Assembly (NCBI RefSeq): GCF_030730925.1
Contig: NZ_JAVAMB010000008.1
Coordinates: 1 to 64,000 of the forward strand
Origin: Flavobacterium sp. DG2-3
Lineage (GTDB): Bacteria > Bacteroidota > Bacteroidia > Flavobacteriales > Flavobacteriaceae
DNA length: 64,000 nt
Direction of reading: 5' to 3'
The translations under genes and the position numbers were made by a program. This document shows, one piece after another, positions 1 to 7,649 of this stretch. The first letter of the stretch is position 1; each line of letters begins with the position of its first letter. The notes beneath the pieces were generated by a model. That model was not told the origin of the DNA and searched no databases. It worked only from the letters and a program-made list of their open reading frames with translations.

Positions 1-22
1 ATCTCTGCTATTATGTCTCATC

Positions 23-55
23 GTAACAAAATTTATTAAAGTTAAATTTTGTTAC
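23..55. repeat. Perfect 13-bp hairpin, left edge
   Basis: GTAACAAAATTTA at 23-35 is the exact reverse complement of 43-55, with a 7-base loop. It lies downstream of the acetyltransferase gene on the minus strand. There is no long T run beside it, so a role as terminator is possible but not shown. The rest of 1-130 is AT-rich, with repeated 'attatctaatt' words and no gene. Confidence 0.5.
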
Positions 56-130
56 CGAATTATCTAACCTTTACAGGGATGACAAACTATACGCATAGAA
101 AATTATCTAATTGACAATTTTTCTAATTAT

Positions 131-643
131 CTAATTCAAGAAATTCTTCTCCAAATAAATAAATTCCAAAGGTTCTTCTGAAACCGTAACATGAATTCCA
201 CTTTCAGGAAAAGCTTCTCTTTCGCCCGTATCCACATAACCGCGACGTTTGTACCAATCGATAAGTTCTGTACGAACCGAAATCACCGTCATAATAATAG
301 AAGACAAACCCAAAGATTGAGCATGATTTTCAGCTTCGACTAAAAGTTTTTTCCCGATTCCGCTGTTTTGAAGTTCTGGAGAAACCGTTAGCATCCCTAA
401 ATACAATTGATGCTCTTTCTCGACCAATAAAACCGAACCGATAATTTTATTGTTTTCAGTAAATTTCAGAATCGTATTTTTCGGATCAAGGAAAATTTCG
501 GTCATTTCGGGTTCGTCAGTTCTTTTTCCTTCTAGTAAATGGGCTTCGGTTGTCCAGCCTTTTTTAGACGTTTCGCCTCTATACGCCGAGTTTATTAAAG
601 TTACTAATGCGGGAATGTCTTCGAGTAATGCTTTTGTAATCAT
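131..643 (-). CDS. GNAT-family N-acetyltransferase
   Basis: A protein of 170 aa that fits a single GNAT domain, the family that moves an acetyl group from acetyl-CoA to an amine. The central segment LLVEKEHQLYLGMLTVSPEL followed by QNSGIGKKLLVEAENHAQ is the acetyl-CoA pyrophosphate-binding region (motif A, Q/R-x-x-G-x-G/A) near residues 92-105. The substrate cannot be read from the sequence. It starts only 21 bases after the stop codon of the upstream lipoprotein gene on the same strand, so the two may be co-transcribed. Soluble cytoplasmic protein; no signal peptide. Confidence 0.85.
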   Translation of the reverse strand: MITKALLEDIPALVTLINSAYRGETSKKGWTTEAHLLEGKRTDEPEMTEIFLDPKNTILKFTENNKIIGSVLLVEKEHQLYLGMLTVSPELQNSGIGKKLLVEAENHAQSLGLSSIIMTVISVRTELIDWYKRRGYVDTGEREAFPESGIHVTVSEEPLEFIYLEKNFLN

Positions 644-664
644 GTGTTATAATATGTTGTCCAA

Positions 665-1252
665 TTAATATTTTGGAGTATTTTGTTTTACTTTTTCAAG
701 TAATTGATTTTCTTTTTCAATCACTTTTTCAAAAGGAGATTTTTCTGGAAGATGCTCTCTTTGATATTGTTCTATAAGAGGAAGAGTTAAAATAATTTTT
801 AAAGCCGTATGATAATTAGTTATTTCAGTTCTTTTCTCGTCAATTGTCGACATCAGACTTTCTAATTCAGCTTTTTGAGAGCCATATTGGTCTGAACTTT
901 TATCTATTAAACTTTTAATTTTCTTTTTTAGTATACTGTCTCTAATACCTTCCATTTGACCTTTGGCAGAACCATAATAATTATAAGATTTATTATCATA
1001 ATTGTGAAAAATAGAAGTAGTGTCTCTAGGATTTAACCCGTTCAATTCATCTTCTAAAGCTTTTAGTTTGGGAGATTTATCTACAAGTTCCTGATATAAA
1101 TTATCTACTAAATTATCTCTGCTTTTAAATCTTCCTAAGCCAATGCCTTCTTCCTGCAATGATTTTGGTTCTTCATTAGTTTTTATATCAGAGGTTTTAT
1201 CTTGACAAGATATTAAGAGAATTATGGATAAAAATAAATAGAGTTTTTTCAT
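665..1252 (-). CDS. Predicted lipoprotein, unknown function
   Basis: A 195-aa protein that I do not recognise. The N-terminus MKKLYLFLSIILLISCQDK is a lipoprotein signal peptide with a lipobox cysteine at residue 16, so the mature protein should start at Cys16 and sit in a membrane facing the periplasm or outside. The rest is highly charged, rich in Lys, Glu and Leu, and likely mostly helical or coiled coil. No enzyme motif is visible. The acetyltransferase gene follows closely on the same strand. Confidence 0.7.
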   Translation of the reverse strand: MKKLYLFLSIILLISCQDKTSDIKTNEEPKSLQEEGIGLGRFKSRDNLVDNLYQELVDKSPKLKALEDELNGLNPRDTTSIFHNYDNKSYNYYGSAKGQMEGIRDSILKKKIKSLIDKSSDQYGSQKAELESLMSTIDEKRTEITNYHTALKIILTLPLIEQYQREHLPEKSPFEKVIEKENQLLEKVKQNTPKY

Positions 1253-1374
1253 ATTTTTATTATTGTTTGATGAAAAACGAAGCTACAAAAAAAGGATTCA
1301 TTTCTAATTTATATTTTTAAGGAAATATCTGAAAAAAAATATTGAAATTTGTATTAAACCGAAAATCAAAAAGT

Positions 1375-2151
1375 ATGAGCAGAATACATTTATTCGAGTT
1401 TGAAGACCAACAATGGCTTCCAGAATTCATTAGAAATTACATGACCGACTTTTTGCAGTTTCTTTCTAATAAAACTGCGATGTACAAAGGAATTGTTCCC
1501 GTAATTGAAAAAGCATTAAAAGAAAGCCAAACCAATCAGATTATCGATCTTGCTTCGGGCGGGGGCGGCGGACTGATTTGGCTGAACAATGAACTGCGAA
1601 AAAACAATCCCGATTTAAAAATTCTGCTGACAGATTATTACCCAAACATTCCTGCTTTTGAACACACGCAAAAACAAGCCGATAATTTTGATTTTATAAT
1701 AACTTCTGTTGATGCCAAAAACGTTCCCGAAAACCTCAACGGACTCCGAACGCAATTTTTATCACTGCATCATTTTAAACCCAAAGATGCACAGCAGATT
1801 CTGCAAAATGCAATTGACAGCAACAGTTCGATTGCGATTTTTGAAGGGCAGGAGAGAAGCGTTCCGAGTATTGTAGCGATGATTCTTTCGCCAATTAGTG
1901 TTTTATTGACAACTCCTTTTATCAGACCGTTTAAAATAGGCAGAATCATTTTTACGTATCTCATTCCCATTGTACCGCTTTTAGTTTTGTGGGATGGCGT
2001 GGTTTCGTCTTTAAGAACTTATTCTGTTGAAGAAATGAACGAATTGATTTCTAAACTCAACAACAAAGAAAGTTTTAATTGGGAAGTTGGAAAAGTAAAA
2101 TCTGGGCCTGCGAAGATTTTGTATTTGGTGGGGACGAAGAAAGTCGCATAA
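1375..2151 (+). CDS. SAM-dependent methyltransferase-like protein
   Basis: The frame is open from a TTG at 1342, but I place the start at the ATG at 1375 (MSRIHLFEFEDQ), giving 258 aa, because the earlier TTG overlaps a possible -7 promoter element (GAAATTTG, 1344-1351). IIDLASGGGGGL resembles motif I of class I SAM-binding folds, and LLTDYYPN fits the acidic end of strand 2. A hydrophobic stretch (IGRIIFTYLIPIVPLLVLW) in the C-terminal third could touch or cross the membrane, which is unusual for this fold. Substrate unknown. It is a single gene, convergent with the YaaC-like gene. Confidence 0.65.
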   Translation: MSRIHLFEFEDQQWLPEFIRNYMTDFLQFLSNKTAMYKGIVPVIEKALKESQTNQIIDLASGGGGGLIWLNNELRKNNPDLKILLTDYYPNIPAFEHTQKQADNFDFIITSVDAKNVPENLNGLRTQFLSLHHFKPKDAQQILQNAIDSNSSIAIFEGQERSVPSIVAMILSPISVLLTTPFIRPFKIGRIIFTYLIPIVPLLVLWDGVVSSLRTYSVEEMNELISKLNNKESFNWEVGKVKSGPAKILYLVGTKKVA

Positions 2152-2218
2152 ATAGAACGCGGATGAAACGGATTTGCTTTCGCAAACCGCTAATTTAAAC
2201 TGATTTCTTTATTCTAAT

Positions 2219-2328
2219 GCTGTGCGAAGTCTCCCGACTTCGTACCCGCAACGATATTCCATTCTAATTGTTTGTAGTTTTCTTTGTAGATAATTGGAAC
2301 GGGTAAGAAGTCGGAGACCTCGCACAGC
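2219..2328. repeat. Imperfect inverted repeat, ~30-bp arms
   Basis: The left arm 2219-2248 begins GCTGTGCGAAGTCTCC. The right arm 2300-2328 is its reverse complement apart from two substitutions and a one-base gap. The loop is ~51 bases of AT-rich sequence. It lies between convergent genes and is likely a dispersed intergenic palindrome of the kind that recurs through this window. Confidence 0.7.
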
Positions 2329-2416
2329 GATCGAAACACTTCGTAGAGCGGGGATCTTATTTAAATCTCTTTTTCTTTATGTTGAATTGCTAGCGCTAGC
2401 GGGAAAGAGTTTTTTA

Positions 2417-2480
2417 TCATTAGACATAAATTTTTTAAGTACAAAACCATCTTTAATTTAGTCAAATGCCCAAATACTGG
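2417..2480 (-). repeat. Cassette-like repeat copy 1, 3' of the YaaC-like gene
   Basis: Read on the minus strand this follows the stop of the YaaC-like gene. Its core, AAAGATGGTTTTGTACTTA, matches AAAGACGATTTTGTACTTA in copy 2 (3592-3655). Both copies are preceded by a TTGGGC/TTGGGGC word and followed by an AATGATA/AATGGAA word. The two copies are about two thirds identical over ~60 bases by eye. A gene with such a sequence after each stop resembles gene-cassette organisation. I cannot show that it recombines. Confidence 0.45.
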
Positions 2481-2507
2481 TAACGGCTGTTAGTGGCAGG
2501 TTTATTT

Positions 2508-3491
2508 TTAGGTGTCATACGGTGCATCAATAAAGTCTAAGATAATATTCGGATATTTCTCTTGTATAAAATCCATATAATTTATGGCAAAAGGTAAAAT
2601 TTTATCATTTTCAATACCATTTGTGACATTCATCCAAGTTGTTGGATAATATCTTGAGATTGTTCCAAAAATAAATGTTGTTGCAAACATTTTTCCAATA
2701 TCATTTAGAAAAATGTTGCCTGTAAAAGGTGGTTGAAGGTATGGATCTCCATTAATTTTAAATGAACTTTCCCATTTTTGAGAAATATTTGGCCAATTGT
2801 TACTTTCATAAGAAACGATTTTTTGATAGTCATCATCTTTTACACGTAAATTAGGGTATAGGTCACCAGGAAATATCTCTGTAATAAAAGTTATATCTCG
2901 AATGCCTATTTTAACTTTATTATTTTCACAGGATAATGATTCTATCATTGTTGATGGAATTGATAATCCAAGCCAAGATTCTATAGATTTTTTCAAATCT
3001 GGAAAAGAATATGATAATTCTTTAAGGCTAAGTTCAAAATCTTTTTCTTCAATATCAAATTCTGATTGCCAATTAATATAATTACTTTTTCCTCTAAAAT
3101 ATGATATGTTTTTAGTTGCTTCAATTAATTCTCGAAAAGTCCCCGAAGAAGTTTTTACTTTTATGTTTTCAAGTTTTTTAGTTTTTACAATTGTACTCCA
3201 GTTACATATTTTTAAACCGTGTGATGGTTTGATGGTGTTTTCACGAGCAGTTTTATTCAGAATTAGTATTAATCCTCTGCTTAAAGCGACAACTCCATAG
3301 TATTGTAATAGGGGTTTTACAGAAATATCGGAATTTAATGAAGATTCAAAATAGCTTCGTCCTTGTTTAAATGCAGATGAAATTTCTAATGCTTTTTCAG
3401 TAGTAATAGTATATTGGTATTTTTTCTTAATGTATTGTTTTACTAACTCCTTACTTTCAAATTCTCTTAAAAAATGCCAAGTATTATTCAT
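2508..3491 (-). CDS. YaaC-like protein
   Basis: A 327-aa cytoplasmic protein. The N-terminal part, with ALEISSAFKQGRSYFESS, then VKPLLQYYGVVALSRGLILI, resembles the YaaC family named after a Bacillus subtilis gene. This call rests on recall of the family pattern. No molecular function is established that I can name. No signal peptide and no clear catalytic motif. It is more AT-rich than the neighbouring housekeeping genes and is flanked by related repeats (2417-2480 and 3592-3655), so recent acquisition is plausible. Confidence 0.6.
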   Translation of the reverse strand: MNNTWHFLREFESKELVKQYIKKKYQYTITTEKALEISSAFKQGRSYFESSLNSDISVKPLLQYYGVVALSRGLILILNKTARENTIKPSHGLKICNWSTIVKTKKLENIKVKTSSGTFRELIEATKNISYFRGKSNYINWQSEFDIEEKDFELSLKELSYSFPDLKKSIESWLGLSIPSTMIESLSCENNKVKIGIRDITFITEIFPGDLYPNLRVKDDDYQKIVSYESNNWPNISQKWESSFKINGDPYLQPPFTGNIFLNDIGKMFATTFIFGTISRYYPTTWMNVTNGIENDKILPFAINYMDFIQEKYPNIILDFIDAPYDT

Positions 3492-3591
3492 AAAAGTATA
3501 GATTACATATTGTTAAGTATTTGTTTGTAAAAAGCTTGCCCTAAAGTTCTCACGCTACACTAGGTTTGGGATTAATGATACGAGATTTTTC

Positions 3592-3655
3592 CATTATGCA
3601 CAGTTTTCTAAGTACAAAATCGTCTTTAAATTCAGCCTAAAGCCCCAATCTCGCC
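3592..3655 (-). repeat. Cassette-like repeat copy 2, 3' of the HExxH gene
   Basis: It starts within ten bases after the stop codon of the HExxH-protein gene when read on the minus strand. The core AAAGACGATTTTGTACTTAG aligns with copy 1. The similarity may extend through the rest of the 170-base gap: CTCACGCTACACTA (3550-3563) sits where copy 1 has the GCTAGCGCTAGC palindrome. Confidence 0.45.
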
Positions 3656-3661
3656 AAAGGG

Positions 3662-4663
3662 CTATTTTGTGGTGTGTTGATTGTTCCAACGATCCATCGC
3701 ATTACAATATTCTTCCGTTTTGAACTGAATTAATTCTCCTAAATATGTTACAATTTGATCCCTTAAATCGAATGATGATTCTAAAGCAGTTTGGAACTTG
3801 GTATGGAAAATTACTTGTTGTTCTAGTTCTATATAGAATTCAATAATTTGTTTTGAAAGATTTTTTGAATCTACTGTAATATTTTTTTGTTTGAAAAAAG
3901 AAGATTGATTTAAATTGTAAGTAATATTGAGAACAACATTAAACAAACGGATAACAGGATGTGGATGACAGTATTCTTTAAAATATACGTTAATTAAGTC
4001 GTGGTAAAAGCTAGTGATATAATTTAATAAGCAAGAACACATTATAATTATCGTTTTTTCAACGTGTTCTTGAGTAAGATTCTCCTTAAAGCTATTCGCT
4101 ATATATTGTTGTATGTGACTAGTAATTGCGATAGATGCGTAAGTGTCCGCATTGATTTCAAGAATGTGTTTTAATTCATTATAGATATTGCAATCCTCAT
4201 TTCGTTCTTGTAGTGTTAGTTTTTCAGCTTTTTTGCTATACTGTATAAGGTGTGCAAGTTCGTGGTAATACGTAAATTGTGTTGCAAGTTGAAAGGCTAA
4301 GTCACTGACTGGTAAGTCAAAAAAAGATACAGTTTCGGGAAATCTTTCAAATAAATAGTCATCTAAATCAGGGTTATTTGAAAAGTTGTCCAAACAATAT
4401 TTGATTAGTCCAGTATTAACAAAGATTCCGAATTTATTTTCAGACGTTTTCACTGCGGCAGCATTTGAAGAAAGTCCGCTTATAAAGGCAAATACGTTCG
4501 GCTTAATGTTTTCTCTTGTTGAATGTATATCTAAATTTTCTCGACAGAAAAGATAATAATTATGGAAAATGTCCTCCATAGGCGTGTCTCTGTAATCGAA
4601 AACCGCTGCAAGTTCCGTAGGCTTAATTGTTGTGGAATTTTGTATTTCTTGGTCGTAGCTCAT
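3662..4663 (-). CDS. HExxH-motif protein, putative zinc metallopeptidase
   Basis: A 333-aa protein without signal peptide. HELAH at residues 134-138 is an HExxH zinc site. EINADTYAS (169-177) supplies a plausible third ligand in the ExxxD pattern seen in many soluble metallopeptidases. The surrounding YYHELAHLIQYSKKAEK supports this reading. The rest shows no recognised domain. Substrate unknown. It is an isolated gene downstream of the threonine operon, AT-rich like the YaaC-like gene, with a related repeat after its stop. It could also be a non-catalytic member. Confidence 0.6.
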   Translation of the reverse strand: MSYDQEIQNSTTIKPTELAAVFDYRDTPMEDIFHNYYLFCRENLDIHSTRENIKPNVFAFISGLSSNAAAVKTSENKFGIFVNTGLIKYCLDNFSNNPDLDDYLFERFPETVSFFDLPVSDLAFQLATQFTYYHELAHLIQYSKKAEKLTLQERNEDCNIYNELKHILEINADTYASIAITSHIQQYIANSFKENLTQEHVEKTIIIMCSCLLNYITSFYHDLINVYFKEYCHPHPVIRLFNVVLNITYNLNQSSFFKQKNITVDSKNLSKQIIEFYIELEQQVIFHTKFQTALESSFDLRDQIVTYLGELIQFKTEEYCNAMDRWNNQHTTK

Positions 4664-4871
4664 AACATATCACATAACTCATTTATATGCGAAACAAACC
4701 TTCACATTTACACTTAAATTTGGGTAGATAAGCGAAGGTTTGATTCATTTTCTATGCTTTCAAATATACATATATATATCTTACAAGATTTTTAAACTTA
4801 TTAGAGAATAATTGGTTTTAATTTTTTTGAAAGGGAAAAATCTAAAAAATATTAACTTATACTGATTAACT
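4664..4871. other. AT-rich gap, no gene seen
   Basis: The space between the threonine operon terminator and the HExxH gene. It must contain the promoter of the HExxH gene, which I cannot place with confidence. Confidence 0.4.
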
Positions 4872-4903
4872 AAAAAACGACTGAAATAAATCCAGCCGTT
4901 TTG
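4872..4903 (-). terminator. Terminator of the threonine operon
   Basis: On the minus strand, 18 bases after the thrC stop, AAAACGGCTGG pairs with CAGTCGTTTT around a short loop, and the 3' arm runs into TTTTTT. This is a standard intrinsic terminator. Confidence 0.7.
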
Positions 4904-4920
4904 TTAATATATTTAATTGA

Positions 4921-6210
4921 TTATCCCAAGAAACTTTTCAACTCCTCATAACTAGAAATCTTCACACTGACTTTTTCCTCATTAATTACACTCTCAATCT
5001 GCCTTGGAATCGGTAGTGTAATTCCTAGCGCCGGTTCAACCACATCTAAGAATTTAATTGGGTGAGCGGTTTCTAAAAAAATACCAAGGGCATTAGGATA
5101 TTTTTCAAGCTCTTTTTTGAGACCTAAATAACCCACAGCGCCGTGAGGTTCTGCGATGTAACCGTCGGTTTTGTAAATTTTCTTCATGGCTTCAAGTGTT
5201 TGTTCGTCTGTGTAGCTGTAAGAAGAGAAATCTTTTTCGAAAGCTTTTAAATCATTATTGTATAATTCCTGAATTCTAATAAAGTTACTTGGGTTTCCAA
5301 CATCCATGGCGTTAGAGATGGTTGCTTTAGAAGGTTTCGGGTCGTATTTTCCGTTTTCTAAGAATCTTGGCACCGTGTCGTTTACGTTTGTAGACGCTAC
5401 AAAATGTTCAATTGGTAAACCTAATTTCTTTGCCATAATTCCGGCACAGATATTCCCAAAGTTTCCGCTTGGGCAAGAGAAAACCAATGGTTTGTTTTGA
5501 CTCTTCAACGCTTTGTAAGCAAAGAAGAAATAAAACATCTGTGGCAACCAACGCGCAATATTAATAGAGTTTGCCGAAGTCAGGTTTTTGTGTGCTAAAG
5601 TTTCGTCCAGAAACGCTTTTTTTACCATATCCTGACAATCGTCAAAAACACCATCAACTTCCAGCGCTTTGATATTCTGCCCTAAAGTCGTCAATTGTTT
5701 TTCCTGAATATCGCTCACTTTTCCAGACGGATATAAAATGACAACATCAACACCGTCAACGCCTAAAAATCCGCTGGCAACGGCTCCGCCAGTATCGCCC
5801 GAAGTGGCTACTAAAACAGTGTTTTTAGCATCTTTTTTGTCTTTATTGAAATACCCCAAACAACGCGACATAAATCGCGCTCCAACGTCTTTAAACGCCA
5901 TTGTCGGTCCGTGGAATAATTCTAACGAATAGATTCCGTCTTCGACTTTCACAACAGGGAAATCAAAAACCAAAGTTTCAGCAATGATTTCTTTTAATTT
6001 TGCTTCTGGTATTTCGTCGCCAACGAATTGTTTAATCGCTTCAAATGCGATTTCTTCGTGACTTAAACTTTCAATTTTATCAAAAAAGGAAGGATCAAGA
6101 GGTGTGATGCTTTCCGGGAAATATAATCCTTTGTCGCTTGCTAATCCTTGTATTACAGCTTCCTGAAAAGAAACTTTTGGGGCATTATGGTTTAAACTGT
6201 AGTATTTCAT
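4921..6210 (-). CDS. thrC: Threonine synthase
   Basis: Converts O-phosphohomoserine and water to threonine and phosphate with pyridoxal phosphate, the last step of the threonine pathway. I take the ATG at 6210 (MKYYSLNHNAPKVSF; 429 aa) instead of an in-frame ATG nine codons upstream, because family members begin with this KYYSTN-like segment. The PLP lysine is Lys107 in GPTMAFKDVGARF; LVATSGDTGGAVASGF is the phosphate-binding region. Length is normal for the short bacterial form. Third gene of thrA-thrB-thrC, separated from thrB by 343 bases that hold a large palindrome. Confidence 0.95.
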   Translation of the reverse strand: MKYYSLNHNAPKVSFQEAVIQGLASDKGLYFPESITPLDPSFFDKIESLSHEEIAFEAIKQFVGDEIPEAKLKEIIAETLVFDFPVVKVEDGIYSLELFHGPTMAFKDVGARFMSRCLGYFNKDKKDAKNTVLVATSGDTGGAVASGFLGVDGVDVVILYPSGKVSDIQEKQLTTLGQNIKALEVDGVFDDCQDMVKKAFLDETLAHKNLTSANSINIARWLPQMFYFFFAYKALKSQNKPLVFSCPSGNFGNICAGIMAKKLGLPIEHFVASTNVNDTVPRFLENGKYDPKPSKATISNAMDVGNPSNFIRIQELYNNDLKAFEKDFSSYSYTDEQTLEAMKKIYKTDGYIAEPHGAVGYLGLKKELEKYPNALGIFLETAHPIKFLDVVEPALGITLPIPRQIESVINEEKVSVKISSYEELKSFLG

Positions 6211-6553
6211 TTCTAATTTTAGATTTTCTGGAAACAAATTCCAATTTTTGAAATTCCAAATTCCAATAGTTCGTTGTTGTTTTGATTGTTATTTTCCGTT
6301 TGTCAGGCTGAGCGGAGTCGAAGCCCCGCACAGTAATTCCGCAATCTTTGTCATTTCGACCGAAGGGAGAAATCGCACTTGTGATACCTCACAGTAATTC
6401 GCCAATCTTTGTCGACTCTCTAGTGCGATTTCTCGTTCCTCGAAATGACAAACTGGATGGGACATGCGTTGCGCGGGCTTCGACTCCGCTCAGCCTGACA
6501 AACGTTGCTTTTAAATGAACTTATATTGCTTATATGGTTTTATCTTATTTATT
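6211..6553. other. thrC-thrB gap filled by a palindrome
   Basis: 343 bases without a gene inside the threonine operon. The region 6297-6504 is a nested inverted repeat, described separately. The rest is AT-rich with 'aaattccaaattcca' words common to other gaps here. Confidence 0.6.
6297..6504. repeat. Nested palindrome with perfect 30-bp outer arms
   Basis: 6297-6326 (starting CGTTTGTCAGGCTGAGCGG) is the exact reverse complement of 6475-6504. An inner pair, 6349-6380 and 6422-6452, built on TGTCATTTCGA and GAAATCGCACT, pairs with a few mismatches. I recall the GTCAGGCTGAGCGGAGTCGAAGCC word as widespread in Bacteroidota intergenic regions. In the thr mRNA it would fold into a long hairpin between thrB and thrC. 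Confidence 0.85.
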
Positions 6554-7477
6554 TTAAAGAATTCTCACACCATCAGGATTAATCTTCGAAACGTGAATTT
6601 CATACGGTAAATTCATTTTTTCGTAGACTTCGCTCATAGCTTTGGCGATTTGGTCGGCGGTTTCTTTTCCTTTGCTTAAAGCGAAAATCGACGGGCCAGA
6701 ACCTGAAATTCCAGAACCTAAAGCGCCGTTTTCGTACGCGGTTTGTTTGATTTGGTCAAATCCTGGAATCAAAACACTTCTTAAAGGCTCGACGATTTCA
6801 TCGTGAAGCGAACGTCCGATTAAGTCGTAATCTTTAGTGTATAGACCTGCTACTAATCCGCCTACATTTCCCCATTGCGTGATGGCGCTTTTTAGGGAAA
6901 CATTTTGCTTTAAAACCGAACGAGCGTCAGAAGTTTTCAATTCAATTTGCGGATGAACCACCGTTGCGAATAATTCTTCTGGGCTGTCGATTCTGATAAT
7001 ATCCAACGGAGCATAACTTCTAACCAAGGTAAATCCGCCTAAAAGGGCAGGAGCAACGTTGTCGGCATGCGCGTTTCCGCTGGCTAATTTCTCGCCTTGC
7101 ATCGCAAACTGAACCAAATCTTTACGAGAATATGGTCTTCCCAATAATTCGTTGATTCCGAAAACCGCTCCGGCAGAACTTGCGGCACTGCTTCCGATTC
7201 CGCTTCCAGCTTTTATATTTTTATAGATTTCGATTTCGAAACCAAAATCCAATTCGTCTAAAGTTGCTAACATCGCTAAAGCTGCCACACCCGAAACGTT
7301 TTTCTCCGTTTCAAGCGGTAAATCGGCACCGACGATTTTAGTAATTCGAACGCCTTTCTGATCTGATTTTCGAACAATCATTTCATCACCCGCATTGTCT
7401 AAGCAAAGTCCCAAAACGTCAAATCCGCACGAAAGGTTTGCGATTGTGGCGGGACAGAATAATTTTATTTCTTTCAT
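6554..7477 (-). CDS. thrB: Homoserine kinase
   Basis: Phosphorylates homoserine with ATP to give O-phosphohomoserine. A GHMP-kinase fold: PATIANLSCGFDVLGL at the N-terminus, ATP-binding loop GSGIGSSAASSAGA at 91-104, and GALGSGISGSGPSIFAL near the C-terminus (motif 3). 307 aa, normal length. Middle gene of the threonine operon; 172 bases separate it from thrA, again occupied by a palindrome. Cytoplasmic. Confidence 0.95.
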   Translation of the reverse strand: MKEIKLFCPATIANLSCGFDVLGLCLDNAGDEMIVRKSDQKGVRITKIVGADLPLETEKNVSGVAALAMLATLDELDFGFEIEIYKNIKAGSGIGSSAASSAGAVFGINELLGRPYSRKDLVQFAMQGEKLASGNAHADNVAPALLGGFTLVRSYAPLDIIRIDSPEELFATVVHPQIELKTSDARSVLKQNVSLKSAITQWGNVGGLVAGLYTKDYDLIGRSLHDEIVEPLRSVLIPGFDQIKQTAYENGALGSGISGSGPSIFALSKGKETADQIAKAMSEVYEKMNLPYEIHVSKINPDGVRIL

Positions 7478-7493
7478 TTTTGGTTGTTTCAGG

Positions 7494-7643
7494 TTTCAGG
7501 TTTAAAGTTTCAAGTTGCCAAACTTTGTGAGCTTAACCGCAAAGTTCGCAAGGTTTTTTCGCAAAGGGCGCAATGAAAAAACAAGACTTTGCGAACCTTG
7601 CATAGTCCTTTGCGTGCTTTGCGGTTAAACTTTAATCCTGAAA
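7494..7643. repeat. Nested palindrome between thrA and thrB
   Basis: The outer arms 7494-7510 (TTTCAGGTTTAAAGTTT) and 7627-7643 pair with one mismatch. The inner arms TTAACCGCAAAG (7533-7544) and CTTTGCGGTTAA (7617-7628) pair perfectly, and further GCGAACCTTGC/GCAAGGTT pairing occurs inside. It fills nearly the whole 172-base gap. CGCAAAG-type words recur at 45000-45060, 45575-45645 and 53905-54022. Confidence 0.85.
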
Positions 7644-7649
7644 CAAAAA

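Larger units (their letters stand above)
2152..2507. other. Intergenic region with palindrome and cassette-like repeat
   Basis: A 356-base gap between convergent genes with no gene. It holds a ~110-bp imperfect palindrome (2219-2328), a GCTAGCGCTAGC palindrome (2389-2400), and a ~60-bp sequence (about 2417-2480) that is repeated after the next minus-strand gene. TAACGGCTGTTAGTGGCAGG (2481-2500) lies 8 bases before the stop of the YaaC-like gene. Confidence 0.6.
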
